The translations under genes were made by a program, and so were the position numbers. A stretch of 12,065 nt of DNA from positions 1-12,065 of the forward strand of contig JABFWM010000253.1 in NCBI GenBank assembly GCA_013362195.1, read 5' to 3'. How positions within the stretch are numbered: the first letter of the stretch is position 1; each line of letters begins with the position of its first letter. A model generated the notes under the pieces. It was not told where the DNA came from and made no database searches. It worked only from the letters and a program-made list of their open reading frames with translations. This DNA is from Acidobacteriota bacterium. GTDB taxonomy: Bacteria; Acidobacteriota; Vicinamibacteria; Vicinamibacterales; 2-12-FULL-66-21. Shown piece by piece: positions 1 through 7,587 of this stretch.

Positions 1-1182
1 AAGTTCTCGGGCGTGCTCTACGATCGGCGATGGCTGCCGATCGTGGAGCGGATCTACGACTGGCACTATCGCCACGAGCGCTACCTGCGCAACGACGCAC
101 CGCTCGCGCGCGTCGCGCTGCTCTACTCCGAGCAGACGCCGCCGCTCGGCAACGTCTGGCTGCCGCCGACGGGCGGCAGCAGCGACGAGAGCGAGCGGCT
201 CGCCAACGATCGCCTCGAAGATCACGTGCTCGGCATGTACCACGCCCTCGTCGAGGCACGGGTGCCCTTCGAGCTGGTGCACGAGGCCTTTCTCACGCCC
301 GAACGGCTCGCGCCCTTCAAGGTCCTCGTGCTGGCCAACGCCGCGGCGCTCTCCGACGCACAGTGCGCCGCCATTCGATCGTTTGTCGCACGCGGCGGCA
401 GCCTCGTCGCGACGTTCGCCTCGTCGCTCTTCGACGAATCCGGGCGCCGGCGCGACGACTTCGGCCTGGCCGACGTCTTTGGCGTCTCGTTCGGCGGCCG
501 CGTCGACGGTCCGATGCAGAACTCGTATCTCAGCCTCGATGCCGATCCGTCGACAGGCCGGCGTCATCCCATCCTCGACGGACTCGACGACGCATCGCGC
601 ATCATCAATGGCGTCTACCGGCTCGAGGTCCGGCCGCGCGGGCCGTTCCCCTCGCCCCTCACACTGATTCCGAGCTACCCCGATCTGCCGATGGAGGACG
701 TCTACCCGCGCACCGCCCACACGACGACGCGAGAGATCTACCTGCGCGAAGCGGGCGCGAGCCGGATCGTGTATGTGCCGTGGGACATCAGCCGCACGTT
801 CTGGGAAGTCATGGGCGTCGATCACTTGCGGCTGCTGCGCAACGCGTTCGCGTGGACGGCCAACGAACCGCCACCCGTCGAGGTGACCGGGCCCGGCCTC
901 GTGGACGTCACCGTGTGGCGTCAGCGCGAGTCGATGACGGTGCACCTCGTCAACCTGACCAATCCGATGATGATGAAGGGGCCGCTCCGCGAGGTCATCC
1001 CGATCGGTCCGCTGCAGGCGCGGATCCGCCTGCCGGCGGGCACGCGAGCGGCGCGGGTCCGCCTGCTGAGCGCCGGGACCGGGGCGCAGACCACCCAATC
1101 CGGCGACGCCCTCACGCTGACCGTGCCGTCGGTGGAAATTCACGAGGTGATTGCCGTCGACCTTGCCCCACCCGTGGCGTAG
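1..1182 (+). CDS. Beta-galactosidase trimerisation-type (GH42M-like) glycosidase, C-terminal part
   Basis: The reading frame is open from base 1, so the N-terminus lies outside the window; 393 residues are visible. About residues 38-285 look like the Rossmann-like trimerisation (glutamine-amidotransferase-like) domain found after the catalytic barrel in GH42 and related putative glycosidases. A strand-loop start (RVALLYSEQT) is followed by a variable loop, then FKVLVLANAAALSD and the glycine-rich FVARGGSLVATF segment. The last ~90 residues form a beta-rich tail with HLVNLTNP, as in the C-terminal sandwich of these proteins. The catalytic barrel would be upstream and is not seen, so the substrate cannot be called. 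An internal GTG at position 13 would be an artificial start, because the codons before it fit the protein. The gene ends 21-33 bases before the peroxiredoxin gene on the same strand. The fold assignment is fairly sure; enzymatic activity is inferred. Confidence 0.7.
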   Translation, partial: KFSGVLYDRRWLPIVERIYDWHYRHERYLRNDAPLARVALLYSEQTPPLGNVWLPPTGGSSDESERLANDRLEDHVLGMYHALVEARVPFELVHEAFLTPERLAPFKVLVLANAAALSDAQCAAIRSFVARGGSLVATFASSLFDESGRRRDDFGLADVFGVSFGGRVDGPMQNSYLSLDADPSTGRRHPILDGLDDASRIINGVYRLEVRPRGPFPSPLTLIPSYPDLPMEDVYPRTAHTTTREIYLREAGASRIVYVPWDISRTFWEVMGVDHLRLLRNAFAWTANEPPPVEVTGPGLVDVTVWRQRESMTVHLVNLTNPMMMKGPLREVIPIGPLQARIRLPAGTRAARVRLLSAGTGAQTTQSGDALTLTVPSVEIHEVIAVDLAPPVA

Positions 1183-1215
1183 CATGACGGCGAACATCTT
1201 GCTTTGGTGAACGAC

Positions 1216-1746
1216 ATGACCGACATGCAATCGTCTTCTCTCATTCAGCCCGGCACGCCCGCGCCGGACTTCGAGCTCGCCTCCGCGCCGGACGAGAAAC
1301 TCAGGCTGAGCGCGCTGCGCGGACGTCCGATCGTGCTCGTGTTCTACCCGGCGGACTGGAGTCCCGTCTGCGGCGATCAGATCGCGCTCTACAACGAGCT
1401 GCGCAGCGAGTTCGACGAGTCGGGCGCGCAGCTGCTCGGCATTTCGGTGGACGGGGTGTGGTGCCATCGCGCGTTCCGCGACGCGCGCCGCATCAAGTTC
1501 CCGCTGCTCGCCGATTTCGAACCGAAGGGGGCTGTATCGCGGCGATACGGCGCCTACCGCGAAAAGGACGGCATCTCGGAGCGCGCGCTCGTCATCGTCG
1601 ATGCCGACGGCGTGGTGCGCTGGAGCTATCTGTCGCCGATCGGCGTCAATCCCGGCGCCGACGGGATCATCGCCGGCCTCGAGGCGCTCACGCCGGAACA
1701 GCGCGGGCGCGCGGCCGCGTCCGGGGCACGGGAGCGGCGGCCATGA
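1216..1746 (+). CDS. Peroxiredoxin (AhpC/TSA family, AhpE/BCP-like)
   Basis: This is a thiol peroxidase expected to reduce hydrogen peroxide and organic hydroperoxides in the cytosol. Counting from the ATG at 1216 (176 aa), the active-site motif FYPADWSPVCGDQ carries Pro45, Ser49 in the usual Thr/Ser position and the peroxidatic Cys52. Arg123 in SERALVIVD fits the conserved catalytic arginine. A second cysteine, Cys83, lies in the GVWCHRAF segment and is a candidate resolving cysteine. No signal peptide is present. The start is uncertain: TTG 1204, GTG 1207, ATG 1216 and ATG 1225 are all in frame and none has a clear Shine-Dalgarno sequence. ATG 1216 was chosen because it gives a normal family N-terminus before the conserved GTPAPDFEL. 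The stop overlaps the start of the next gene by four bases (ATGA), which implies translational coupling with the DsbA-like protein. Confidence 0.9.
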   Translation: MTDMQSSSLIQPGTPAPDFELASAPDEKLRLSALRGRPIVLVFYPADWSPVCGDQIALYNELRSEFDESGAQLLGISVDGVWCHRAFRDARRIKFPLLADFEPKGAVSRRYGAYREKDGISERALVIVDADGVVRWSYLSPIGVNPGADGIIAGLEALTPEQRGRAAASGARERRP

Positions 1747-2300
1747 GCGACGGCAAACTCATGCCGCCCGTCGGCCCCGACGATCACGTGCGCGGCGCCG
1801 CAGACGCGCCGATCACGCTCGTCGAGTACGGCGATTATGAATGTCCGCACTGCGGGCGCGCACACCCGATCGTTCAGACCGTCCTGCAGCAGCTCGGCGA
1901 CGAGGTGCGGTTCGTGTTTCGCAACTTCCCGCTCGCCGAAGCGCACCCGCACGCCGAATCCGCGGCCGAAGCGGCGGAGTCCGTGGCCTCGCGTCGCGGA
2001 AGCGACGCGTTCTGGTCGATGCACGACACAATCTTCGACAACCAGGACGCCCTCGAACTCGACGATCTGCTGCAGTATGCGACCGACGCCGGCGCCGATG
2101 CGCGCGGCGTCGCCGAGGACGTCGTGAGCGGCGCGATGCGGCCGCGCGTGCGCGCCGACTTCCGCAGCGGCGTACGAAGCGGCGTCAACGGGACGCCGAC
2201 CTTCTTCGTGAATGGACGGCGGTTCGACGGCGAGTGGAGCGACCCCGTCGGGTTCGCGTCCGCGATCCGCCAGGCGGCGCTCGCGCACGCGCGCCACTGA
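1743..2300 (+). CDS. DsbA-family thioredoxin-fold protein (cytosolic)
   Basis: This 185-aa protein has a thioredoxin-like fold with a DsbA-type helical insert. The redox motif is CPHC (Cys34, Cys37) in VEYGDYECPHC, the same active-site dipeptide as DsbA. The cis-proline loop is GTPTFFVNG (Pro152). The central region, about residues 65-140, is helical and fits the insert of the DsbA/Thioredoxin_4 families. No signal peptide or membrane anchor is visible, so it probably acts in the cytosol, unlike classical periplasmic DsbA. ATG 1743 is supported by GGAG eight bases upstream and by the four-base overlap with the peroxiredoxin stop. The coupled arrangement suggests it could reduce the peroxiredoxin or handle disulfides under oxidative stress; that partnership is inference. 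Similar domains occur fused to NhaA antiporters, but no membrane domain is attached here. Confidence 0.88.
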   Translation: MSDGKLMPPVGPDDHVRGAADAPITLVEYGDYECPHCGRAHPIVQTVLQQLGDEVRFVFRNFPLAEAHPHAESAAEAAESVASRRGSDAFWSMHDTIFDNQDALELDDLLQYATDAGADARGVAEDVVSGAMRPRVRADFRSGVRSGVNGTPTFFVNGRRFDGEWSDPVGFASAIRQAALAHARH

Positions 2301-2336
2301 TCGCGTCGTCTCCGGCGGAACACGCGCGACCGGCAG

Positions 2337-2363
2337 GACGCCGCATGGACCGCCATCGGCGTC
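2337..2363. terminator. Hairpin between convergent genes, possible bidirectional terminator
   Basis: GACGCCG (2337-2343) pairs perfectly with CGGCGTC (2357-2363). After one unpaired C (2344), ATGG (2345-2348) pairs with CCAT (2353-2356) around the four-base loop ACCG. This gives an 11-bp stem with a single bulge in the 84-base gap between the DsbA-like gene (plus strand) and the FAD oxidoreductase (minus strand). There is no T-tract on either side, so it is not a canonical intrinsic terminator. It could stop transcription in both directions or protect 3' ends, but chance structure is common at this G+C. Confidence 0.4.
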
Positions 2364-2384
2364 AGCACGGTGTCGGCCGACATT

Positions 2385-3839
2385 TCACGACAGCACGTCG
2401 CGGAGCGCGCACTGCGCGGCGAAGTACCCGCACATCCCGTGTACGCCCACGCCGGGCGGCGTCGCCGCGGAACAGAGATACAGACCGCGCCGCGGCGTCC
2501 GATACGCGCGCCAGGTCGGGCGTGTGAAAAGCTGGCGGAGATCCGTGACCCCCATCCCGATATCGCCGCCGACGAGATTCGGATTGCGCTGCTCGAGATC
2601 GGCGGGCGTCGTCACGCGCCACGCCAGCACGCGTTCGCGGAAGCCCGGCGCGAAACGCTCGATCTGCCGCTCGATCCTGAGCCGCATGTCTTCGGTGGAC
2701 CCGTGCGGCACGTGACAATAGGTCCAGACGGTGTGCTGCCCGGCCGGGGCACGGGTGTCGTCGAAGAGACTGGGCTGTGCGAGCAGCACGAACGGACGCT
2801 CCGCTATGCGGCCGTTCCACGCGTCCCGCTCGGATGCGGCGACTTCGGCCAGGGTGCCGCCCAGATGGACGGTGCCCGCGCCTGCGGCCTCGGCGTCGCT
2901 CCAGGGAATCGGGGCGTCCAGCGCCCAGTCCACTTTGAACACGCCCATTCCGTAGCGATACCGTTCCAGCTTTTTGGCATACCAGTCAGGCAACAGGCGT
3001 CCCGCGATGCGCAGCAGCGGCCGCGGCGAGAGATCGCAGAGAATCGCCTTCGAGGGCGGGAGATCCTCGATCGCGTCGACCCGCGCGTTCGTGTGAATGA
3101 CGCCGCCGAGCGACTGCAGGTAGCTGCCGAGGGCGTCGGCAATCCGCTGCGCGCCGCCGCGCGGCAGCGGCCAGCCGGTCGCGTGCGTCAGCGCCGCCAG
3201 CACCAGGGCCACCGCCGCCGATGGCAGACGATCGAGCGGCAGCATTCCGTGCGCGGCGATGCCCGCGAACGCGCCGCGGGTGCGTTCGGTCTGAAACCAC
3301 TCGGTGGCGAGCCGCTCGGACGACCGCAGCGCCTGCCAGCCGAAACGCGCGAGCGCGACGGGATGCCGTGGGATCCCGACGCGTCCGAGGATCGCATCGT
3401 TGATTAACGGCCACGCCGTTGCCACGCGGCCGATGGTCCGGAGATACGCGCCTTCATCGACCCCGAAGCCCGCCGCGGTGGCCGGCAGCGACCGTCCGAA
3501 CCATCCCGCACGCGTAACGCCGTCGAACGGATGCGCGAGCATGAGCGGCGGCTCGATCCAGCTCAGGCCGAAGTCGGCCAGCGGCAGCGACTGAAAGAAC
3601 GGCGACGCGAGCGCCGTCGGATGGACGGCGGAGCAGACGTCATGCACGAAGCCCGGCAGCGTCAGCGCGTCCGATCGGCATCCGCCGCCAATCGCGTCCT
3701 GCGCCTCGTACACCGCGACGGATCGTCCGGCGCGTGCGAGGACGATCGCAGCGGCGAGACCGTTCGGTCCCGCGCCAATCACGATTGCATCAGGGGCGGC
3801 CACGTGTTTGCTACGAGTCGGGGGATCGCGTTCGGTCAC
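2385..3839 (-). CDS. FAD-dependent oxidoreductase, phytoene desaturase/PYROXD2-like
   Basis: This is a 484-aa flavin-dependent oxidoreductase of the CrtI/amine-oxidase superfamily. The N-terminus has the dinucleotide-binding motif AIVIGAGPNGLAAA (GxGxxG at residues 22-27) followed by the acidic residue (Glu46, VYEAQ) that binds the FAD ribose. The next segment, IGGGCRS...PGFVHDVCSAVHP, is typical of the NAD(P)/FAD oxidoreductases related to human PYROXD2. The C-terminus, GLYLCSAATPPGVGVHGMCG, is the second FAD-contacting motif of the family. No carotenoid biosynthesis genes are nearby, so a role as a carotenoid desaturase is not supported and the substrate is unknown. The start is GTG 3839 or an in-frame GTG at 3803, directly before the conserved core; neither has a good Shine-Dalgarno sequence. 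With the first start, only 17 bases separate it from the divergent membrane-protein gene. Confidence 0.88.
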   Translation of the reverse strand: MTERDPPTRSKHVAAPDAIVIGAGPNGLAAAIVLARAGRSVAVYEAQDAIGGGCRSDALTLPGFVHDVCSAVHPTALASPFFQSLPLADFGLSWIEPPLMLAHPFDGVTRAGWFGRSLPATAAGFGVDEGAYLRTIGRVATAWPLINDAILGRVGIPRHPVALARFGWQALRSSERLATEWFQTERTRGAFAGIAAHGMLPLDRLPSAAVALVLAALTHATGWPLPRGGAQRIADALGSYLQSLGGVIHTNARVDAIEDLPPSKAILCDLSPRPLLRIAGRLLPDWYAKKLERYRYGMGVFKVDWALDAPIPWSDAEAAGAGTVHLGGTLAEVAASERDAWNGRIAERPFVLLAQPSLFDDTRAPAGQHTVWTYCHVPHGSTEDMRLRIERQIERFAPGFRERVLAWRVTTPADLEQRNPNLVGGDIGMGVTDLRQLFTRPTWRAYRTPRRGLYLCSAATPPGVGVHGMCGYFAAQCALRDVLS

Positions 3840-3856
3840 ATCATGGTGGTGGATGA

Positions 3857-5278
3857 ATGAGCGACGATCTGGCGTCTTACTGGTATGCGCGCATGCTGTT
3901 CGAGCGCGGCCTGGCCGTCATCTATCTCGTCGCCTTCATCGTCGTCGTCAATCAGTTCGTGCCGCTCCTCGGTGAGCGCGGCCTCCTGCCGGTCCCGCGG
4001 TTCGTGCAGTCGGTGCCGTTCCGGCTCTCGCCGAGTCTCTTCTACATTCGTGCGACCGATGCGGTGTTTCGCGCCGCCGGCTGGCTCGGCATCCTCCTGT
4101 CGCTGGTCGCGGTGAGCGGCCTGGCGCAGCGACGGAGCGGCCTCGCGGCCGCCGCCGTGTGGGCGCTGCTCTGGGTGCTCTACCTCTCGTTCGTCAACGT
4201 CGGCCAGACCTTCTACGGCTTCGGCTGGGAATCGCTCCTCCTCGAAGCCGGCTTCTTCACGATCTTTGCCGGCGCCACCACGACCGCGCCGTCGACGGTT
4301 CTCAACTGGATCTACCGATGGACGCTGTTCCGGCTCATGTTCGGCGCCGGCCTGATCAAGCTGCGAGGCGATCCATGCTGGCGCGATCTCACCTGTCTCG
4401 ATTACTACTTCGAGACGCAGCCGATTCCGAACCCGTTGAGTTGGTACTTCCATGGCCTCCCGCGATCCGTGCTGCACGGCGGCGTCGCGTTCAATCACCT
4501 GGTCGAGGTGATCGTCCCGTTCGGTTATTTCCTGCCGCAGCCGTTCGCGGGCATCGCCGGCCTGATCACGATTGTGTTTCAGCTCACGCTGATCGTGAGC
4601 GGCCATCTTTCGTGGTTGAACTGGCTCCCGCTCGTGCTCGCGTTCACCACGCTGGACACTCGCTTCCTCTCGTGGCTGCCCGTCTCGATCCCGGCGCTTC
4701 ATCCGATACCGGCGCCGCAGCGCTTCATCCTCTACGCCGCAGGCGCGGTCGCGGCGTTGCTCAGCATTCCGCCCACGCTCAACATGCTCTCGCCCAATCA
4801 AGCGATGAACATGTCCTTCAACCCTCTGCACATCGTCAATACCTACGGCGCGTTCGGCAGCATCACGCGCGAGCGATACGAGATCGCGATCGAGGGCACG
4901 ACCGACGAGACGGTGACGGATCGCACGATGTGGGTCGAATATCCATTCAAGGGCAAGCCCGGGGACCCGGCACGACGCCCTGCTCAGCTCGCGCCGTATC
5001 ATCTGCGCCTCGACTGGCTGATGTGGTTCGCGGCGATGGGAGACGCGCCGGAGCAGCCGTGGTTCGCGGGCCTGCTGCTGAAGCTGCTCGAAGGGGATCG
5101 CGACGTGGTCGGACTGCTCGCGGACAATCCTTTCCCCGATCGGCCGCCGCGGTGGGTGCGCGCGCGGCTGTATCGCTACCGCTTCACCACGCCCGCGCAG
5201 CGCGAGGCGACCGGCCGCTGGTGGAACCGTGAGGCGGTGGCGGAGTACTTCCCGGCGGTGCGCCTGCCGCAGCGGTGA
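3857..5278 (+). CDS. Lipase maturation factor family membrane protein
   Basis: This 473-aa multi-spanning membrane protein belongs to the lipase maturation factor (LMF1) family. Hydrophobic segments are visible at about residues 19-38, 71-90, 97-115 and 127-141, with further ones around 205-260 and 285-305. Family hallmarks include FYGFGWESLLLEAGF (119-133), the segment with LIKLRGDPCWRDLTCLDYY and ETQPIPNPLSWYFH, and the soluble C-terminal domain with FNPLHIVNTYGAFG and PYHLRLDWLMWFAAMGD. In vertebrates LMF1 is an endoplasmic-reticulum chaperone for dimeric lipases. The bacterial members have no settled function, and no lipase gene is adjacent. ATG 3857 is favoured by a GGTGGTGGA Shine-Dalgarno-like stretch ending four bases upstream. 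A nearby ATG at 3853 is out of frame. The gene is convergent with the nucleoside hydrolase gene, 45 bases apart. Confidence 0.9.
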   Translation: MSDDLASYWYARMLFERGLAVIYLVAFIVVVNQFVPLLGERGLLPVPRFVQSVPFRLSPSLFYIRATDAVFRAAGWLGILLSLVAVSGLAQRRSGLAAAAVWALLWVLYLSFVNVGQTFYGFGWESLLLEAGFFTIFAGATTTAPSTVLNWIYRWTLFRLMFGAGLIKLRGDPCWRDLTCLDYYFETQPIPNPLSWYFHGLPRSVLHGGVAFNHLVEVIVPFGYFLPQPFAGIAGLITIVFQLTLIVSGHLSWLNWLPLVLAFTTLDTRFLSWLPVSIPALHPIPAPQRFILYAAGAVAALLSIPPTLNMLSPNQAMNMSFNPLHIVNTYGAFGSITRERYEIAIEGTTDETVTDRTMWVEYPFKGKPGDPARRPAQLAPYHLRLDWLMWFAAMGDAPEQPWFAGLLLKLLEGDRDVVGLLADNPFPDRPPRWVRARLYRYRFTTPAQREATGRWWNREAVAEYFPAVRLPQR

Positions 5279-5323
5279 GGCGCCGGCGATGCGGGCCCGG
5301 GCCGACCTGCAGGCAGACGCGAT

Positions 5324-6379
5324 CTACCGCACGAGCGCCGGCCTGGCCGTCGATTCGAACAGATCCTCGATGATGTGGGCGCGGTCGAAGTTCTCCCACA
5401 GCGCGATCCGGCGCGGGTTGCCGGGGCGCTCGACCCACGCCTCGCCTTCGAGCCGCGGCGCCGGAACGAACCGGCGGCTCGCCCATCGCGGCTGCTTGAC
5501 GATCGCGACCGCCGCCAGATCGAACAGCGCGCGCGACGGCGGGGTGCCGTACATGTGCGAGTGCTCGAAGAGATTGACCGAGTAATCGCCGAACGTGGTG
5601 AACTGGCCGCCGTTCCGCCCGGTCACGGGGGCCGCGGTTCGCGGGCCCGCGCCTTTCATGTGCTGGCGAATCTCCTCGAGCGTGACGCGCACCGCATCCG
5701 TGCCGGACGGCTTGCCGTAGCGGACGAGGACGATCTCGAAATCGACGCTCGCGTCGAGCAGATAATTGACCGCCGCGGGATCGTTGTCCTGGTTGTACTC
5801 GCCAGGCTCGGGATAGTTCGATCCGAGCCAGACGACGCGCAGTCGCGGCGCGATCGAGGGATCGCGCTTCAGCGCGAGGGCCACGTTGGTCAGCTTGCCG
5901 ATCGCGATCAGCACGAGACGCCGTGCGTCCGGCTGCCGCGCGCGGCGGATGATGAACTCCACCGCGGGGCTGCCGTCGAAGCGCGGCTCGCTCGCGTGCG
6001 GGGCAATCGCATCGAACGAGCCCTGCGCCCCTTTGACGACCGGCACACGGCTCTCGGCGCCGCTCAACCGGACGACCCGGTCGGCTTCGGCGGCCTGCTC
6101 GTCGACGTCGCCGCCGTTGCGCGTCGCGTTCACGGTAATGCCTTCGGCGTCGAACGCATCGTCGTTGAAGAGCAGGTACGCGATGGCGTGCTGATCGTCG
6201 AGCTCGTTGTTGGCGTCGGTGTCGAGGACGGCGCGAATCCGCGTCGGCGACTGCGCACCCGCGTGAAGGCCGCCGCAGACCAGGAGCAGCGCGATGCACA
6301 TCGCGAGAAGCGATGGCAGGGCGGACGGACGCGCCGCGCGGCGGCGCGGCAGATCTATTGATCGCGGCAGGTTCGGCAT
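5324..6379 (-). CDS. Secreted nucleoside hydrolase family protein
   Basis: From the ATG at 6379 this is a 351-aa protein with a basic N-region, a hydrophobic core (LLAMCIALLLVCGG, about 24-37) and a likely cleavage near AGA-QS (40-44). It therefore looks exported. The mature protein begins with the calcium/ribose-binding motif of inosine-uridine-type nucleoside hydrolases, here DTDANNELDDQHA, with Asp53, Asp55, Asp61 and Asp62. The loop between the two Asp pairs is two residues longer than in the canonical DTDPGIDD. Later conserved pieces are LIAIGKLTNVALAL and the C-terminal FDLAAVAI, where the last metal Asp is kept. The usual His before that Asp is Phe, which suggests altered substrate use. 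A longer version from GTG 6436 is possible, but it puts 19 extra residues before the export signal. The gene lies 105 bases downstream of rpsD on the same strand. Scavenging of extracellular nucleosides is inferred. Confidence 0.85.
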   Translation of the reverse strand: MPNLPRSIDLPRRRAARPSALPSLLAMCIALLLVCGGLHAGAQSPTRIRAVLDTDANNELDDQHAIAYLLFNDDAFDAEGITVNATRNGGDVDEQAAEADRVVRLSGAESRVPVVKGAQGSFDAIAPHASEPRFDGSPAVEFIIRRARQPDARRLVLIAIGKLTNVALALKRDPSIAPRLRVVWLGSNYPEPGEYNQDNDPAAVNYLLDASVDFEIVLVRYGKPSGTDAVRVTLEEIRQHMKGAGPRTAAPVTGRNGGQFTTFGDYSVNLFEHSHMYGTPPSRALFDLAAVAIVKQPRWASRRFVPAPRLEGEAWVERPGNPRRIALWENFDRAHIIEDLFESTARPALVR

Positions 6380-6484
6380 CGGTATGGCCCCGAGTGTGAT
6401 TCCCGCGCTGCACGCCGCGCGGCGGCCGATCGCCACCGCGGCATTCAGCGGCGCGTCCGGTCAGCCGGGAACGGCCGCGGCACG

Positions 6485-7111
6485 TTATCGCGCGTAGAAC
6501 TCGACGATCGCCGTCTCGTCCACGATGAACGGCACGTCCTCGCGCGCCGGCGCGCCCGATACCCGTCCGGTGAACCCGTCCTCCCCGCGTGTGAGGAACG
6601 ATGGAACCGCCACGAGCGGACCCGAGTCGACGGCGCTGGCCACGCCGGGCATGGTGCGGGCCCGTGCGGTCACGGAGACTTCATCGCCTTCGTCGACGAC
6701 CTGCGCGGGAAACGAGACCCGTCTGCCGTTGACGAGAATGTGGCCGTGCGACACGAGCTGCCGCGCCGCGGGGATGGTGGGCGCGAACCCGAGGCGGAAG
6801 ACGACGTTGTCGAGGCGCCGTTCGAGCAGCGCCAGCAGATTGTGGCCGGTGACACCCGCGTGCCGACGCGCCGCGGCGAACAGGTTGCGCAGCTGACGCT
6901 CGGTGATCCCGTAGTGATACCGGACCTTCTGCTTTTCTTCCAGCCGTCGGCCGTACTCGCTCTTCTTCTTCGGCGGACGCCGCGCTGCCCCGCCGCTGCG
7001 CGCACGCGCGCCACCGGCCGCCGCTTCCTCGCGCGGCGCCTTGCGTGTCAGCCCCGGCAGGGGCGTACCGAATCGCCGAATGACTTTGACGCGCCCGCCT
7101 CGCTGAACCAT
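6485..7111 (-). CDS. rpsD: 30S ribosomal protein S4
   Basis: This 208-aa protein binds 16S rRNA early in assembly of the small ribosomal subunit. The N-terminal segment VKVIRRFGTPLPGLTRK and the RRLEEKQKVRYHYGITERQL block are S4 signatures. The S4 RNA-binding domain runs from about 93 to 155 (RRLDNVVFRLGF...ARQLVSHGHILVNGRRV). The C-terminal strand ending IVEFYAR is also typical. There is no cysteine anywhere, so this is the zinc-free type and resembles the cyanobacterial/plastid form. An Ala/Gly/Arg-rich stretch at about 25-46 sits where those forms have a basic linker. ATG 7111 has GAGGAG two bases upstream and GGGAG eleven bases upstream. The gene is far from any visible S11/S13/alpha-subunit operon; its neighbours are yciH and a nucleoside hydrolase. 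It could be the only S4 gene or a second copy; the window cannot tell. Confidence 0.95.
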   Translation of the reverse strand: MVQRGGRVKVIRRFGTPLPGLTRKAPREEAAAGGARARSGGAARRPPKKKSEYGRRLEEKQKVRYHYGITERQLRNLFAAARRHAGVTGHNLLALLERRLDNVVFRLGFAPTIPAARQLVSHGHILVNGRRVSFPAQVVDEGDEVSVTARARTMPGVASAVDSGPLVAVPSFLTRGEDGFTGRVSGAPAREDVPFIVDETAIVEFYAR

Positions 7112-7218
7112 CGCTCCTCGCGCTCCCTGGTGCGCTGACGTACCGCACCGGCCACATCTCTCTCTGGTAGTGTATGTCAGCTCTTCGTGCAGCGGGCCTG
7201 AACGGCGCGGCGCCGCGG

Positions 7219-7566
7219 TCAGCCCTTCACTTGATACCCCTTGCTCACCAGGTACTCACGGACGCGTCCGCGCAGGTCCCCTTGCAGCTCGACGCCGTCG
7301 GCGGTCGCGGTGCCGCCCGTCCCGCACGTCCGTTTCAGCTCCTGCGCCAGGCGCTTGAGAAACGCGGCGTTGTTCGGGAGCCCGAAGACGACGGTCACGG
7401 TCTTTCCGCCGCGTCCGGCTTTCTCCAGGCGCAGCTTCGCGGTGAGTCGCGCCGGTAGCGGCTCGTTCGCCGTCTCCGCACAGCGGCAGCCGCGTTCCGG
7501 CTGACCGCACGTCGGACAGAGCCGGCCGGCAGCCGAGGAGTAGACGGGACGGCTGTTGTCGCGCAT
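7219..7566 (-). CDS. yciH: SUI1/YciH family translation initiation factor
   Basis: This 115-aa protein is a bacterial homologue of eukaryotic eIF1 (SUI1), a small factor that binds the 30S subunit and affects initiation fidelity. The N-terminal part has the family opening VYSSAAGRLCPTCG and a four-cysteine cluster (Cys17, Cys20, Cys27, Cys29; CPTC then CRC), which may bind zinc. The SUI1 fold spans about 42-113, with RLEKAGRGGKTVTVVFGLP, LAQELKRTCGTGGTA and LQGDLRGRVREYLVSKGYQVKG. Length matches the family. The ATG at 7566 lacks a Shine-Dalgarno sequence and lies 21 bases after the vapC stop, so it may be read from the vapBC transcript. It is followed by rpsD after 107 bases on the same strand, consistent with a small translation-related block. 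Confidence 0.93.
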   Translation of the reverse strand: MRDNSRPVYSSAAGRLCPTCGQPERGCRCAETANEPLPARLTAKLRLEKAGRGGKTVTVVFGLPNNAAFLKRLAQELKRTCGTGGTATADGVELQGDLRGRVREYLVSKGYQVKG

Positions 7567-7587
7567 CGCGGCGTGATGATCAGATGA

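Noticed and set aside
2370..3407. A 345-codon plus-strand open frame opposite the FAD oxidoreductase
   Set aside because: Arg/Ala-rich, with no domain; the minus-strand frame carries both FAD-binding motifs.
2385..3839. A carotenoid pathway role for the phytoene-desaturase-like protein
   Set aside because: No phytoene synthase or other carotenoid genes are visible, and the N-terminal sequence fits the PYROXD2-like branch better.
3836..5002. A 388-codon minus-strand open frame opposite the lipase maturation factor gene
   Set aside because: It is rich in Arg, Glu and Gln with no recognisable domain, and is the mirror of a clear family protein; long antisense frames are expected at this G+C.
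5375..6361. A 328-codon plus-strand open frame opposite the nucleoside hydrolase
   Set aside because: Composition-driven shadow without motifs; the other strand has a signal peptide and active-site motif.
7206..7217. A perfect 12-base palindrome CGCGGCGCCGCG just after yciH
   Set aside because: It has no loop and no T-tract, so it is not a credible terminator, and such words are common in this base composition.
7112..7218. A promoter or S4-binding leader before rpsD
   Set aside because: No convincing -35/-10 pair or stable structured leader could be made out by eye; only a weak TACACT-like box is present.
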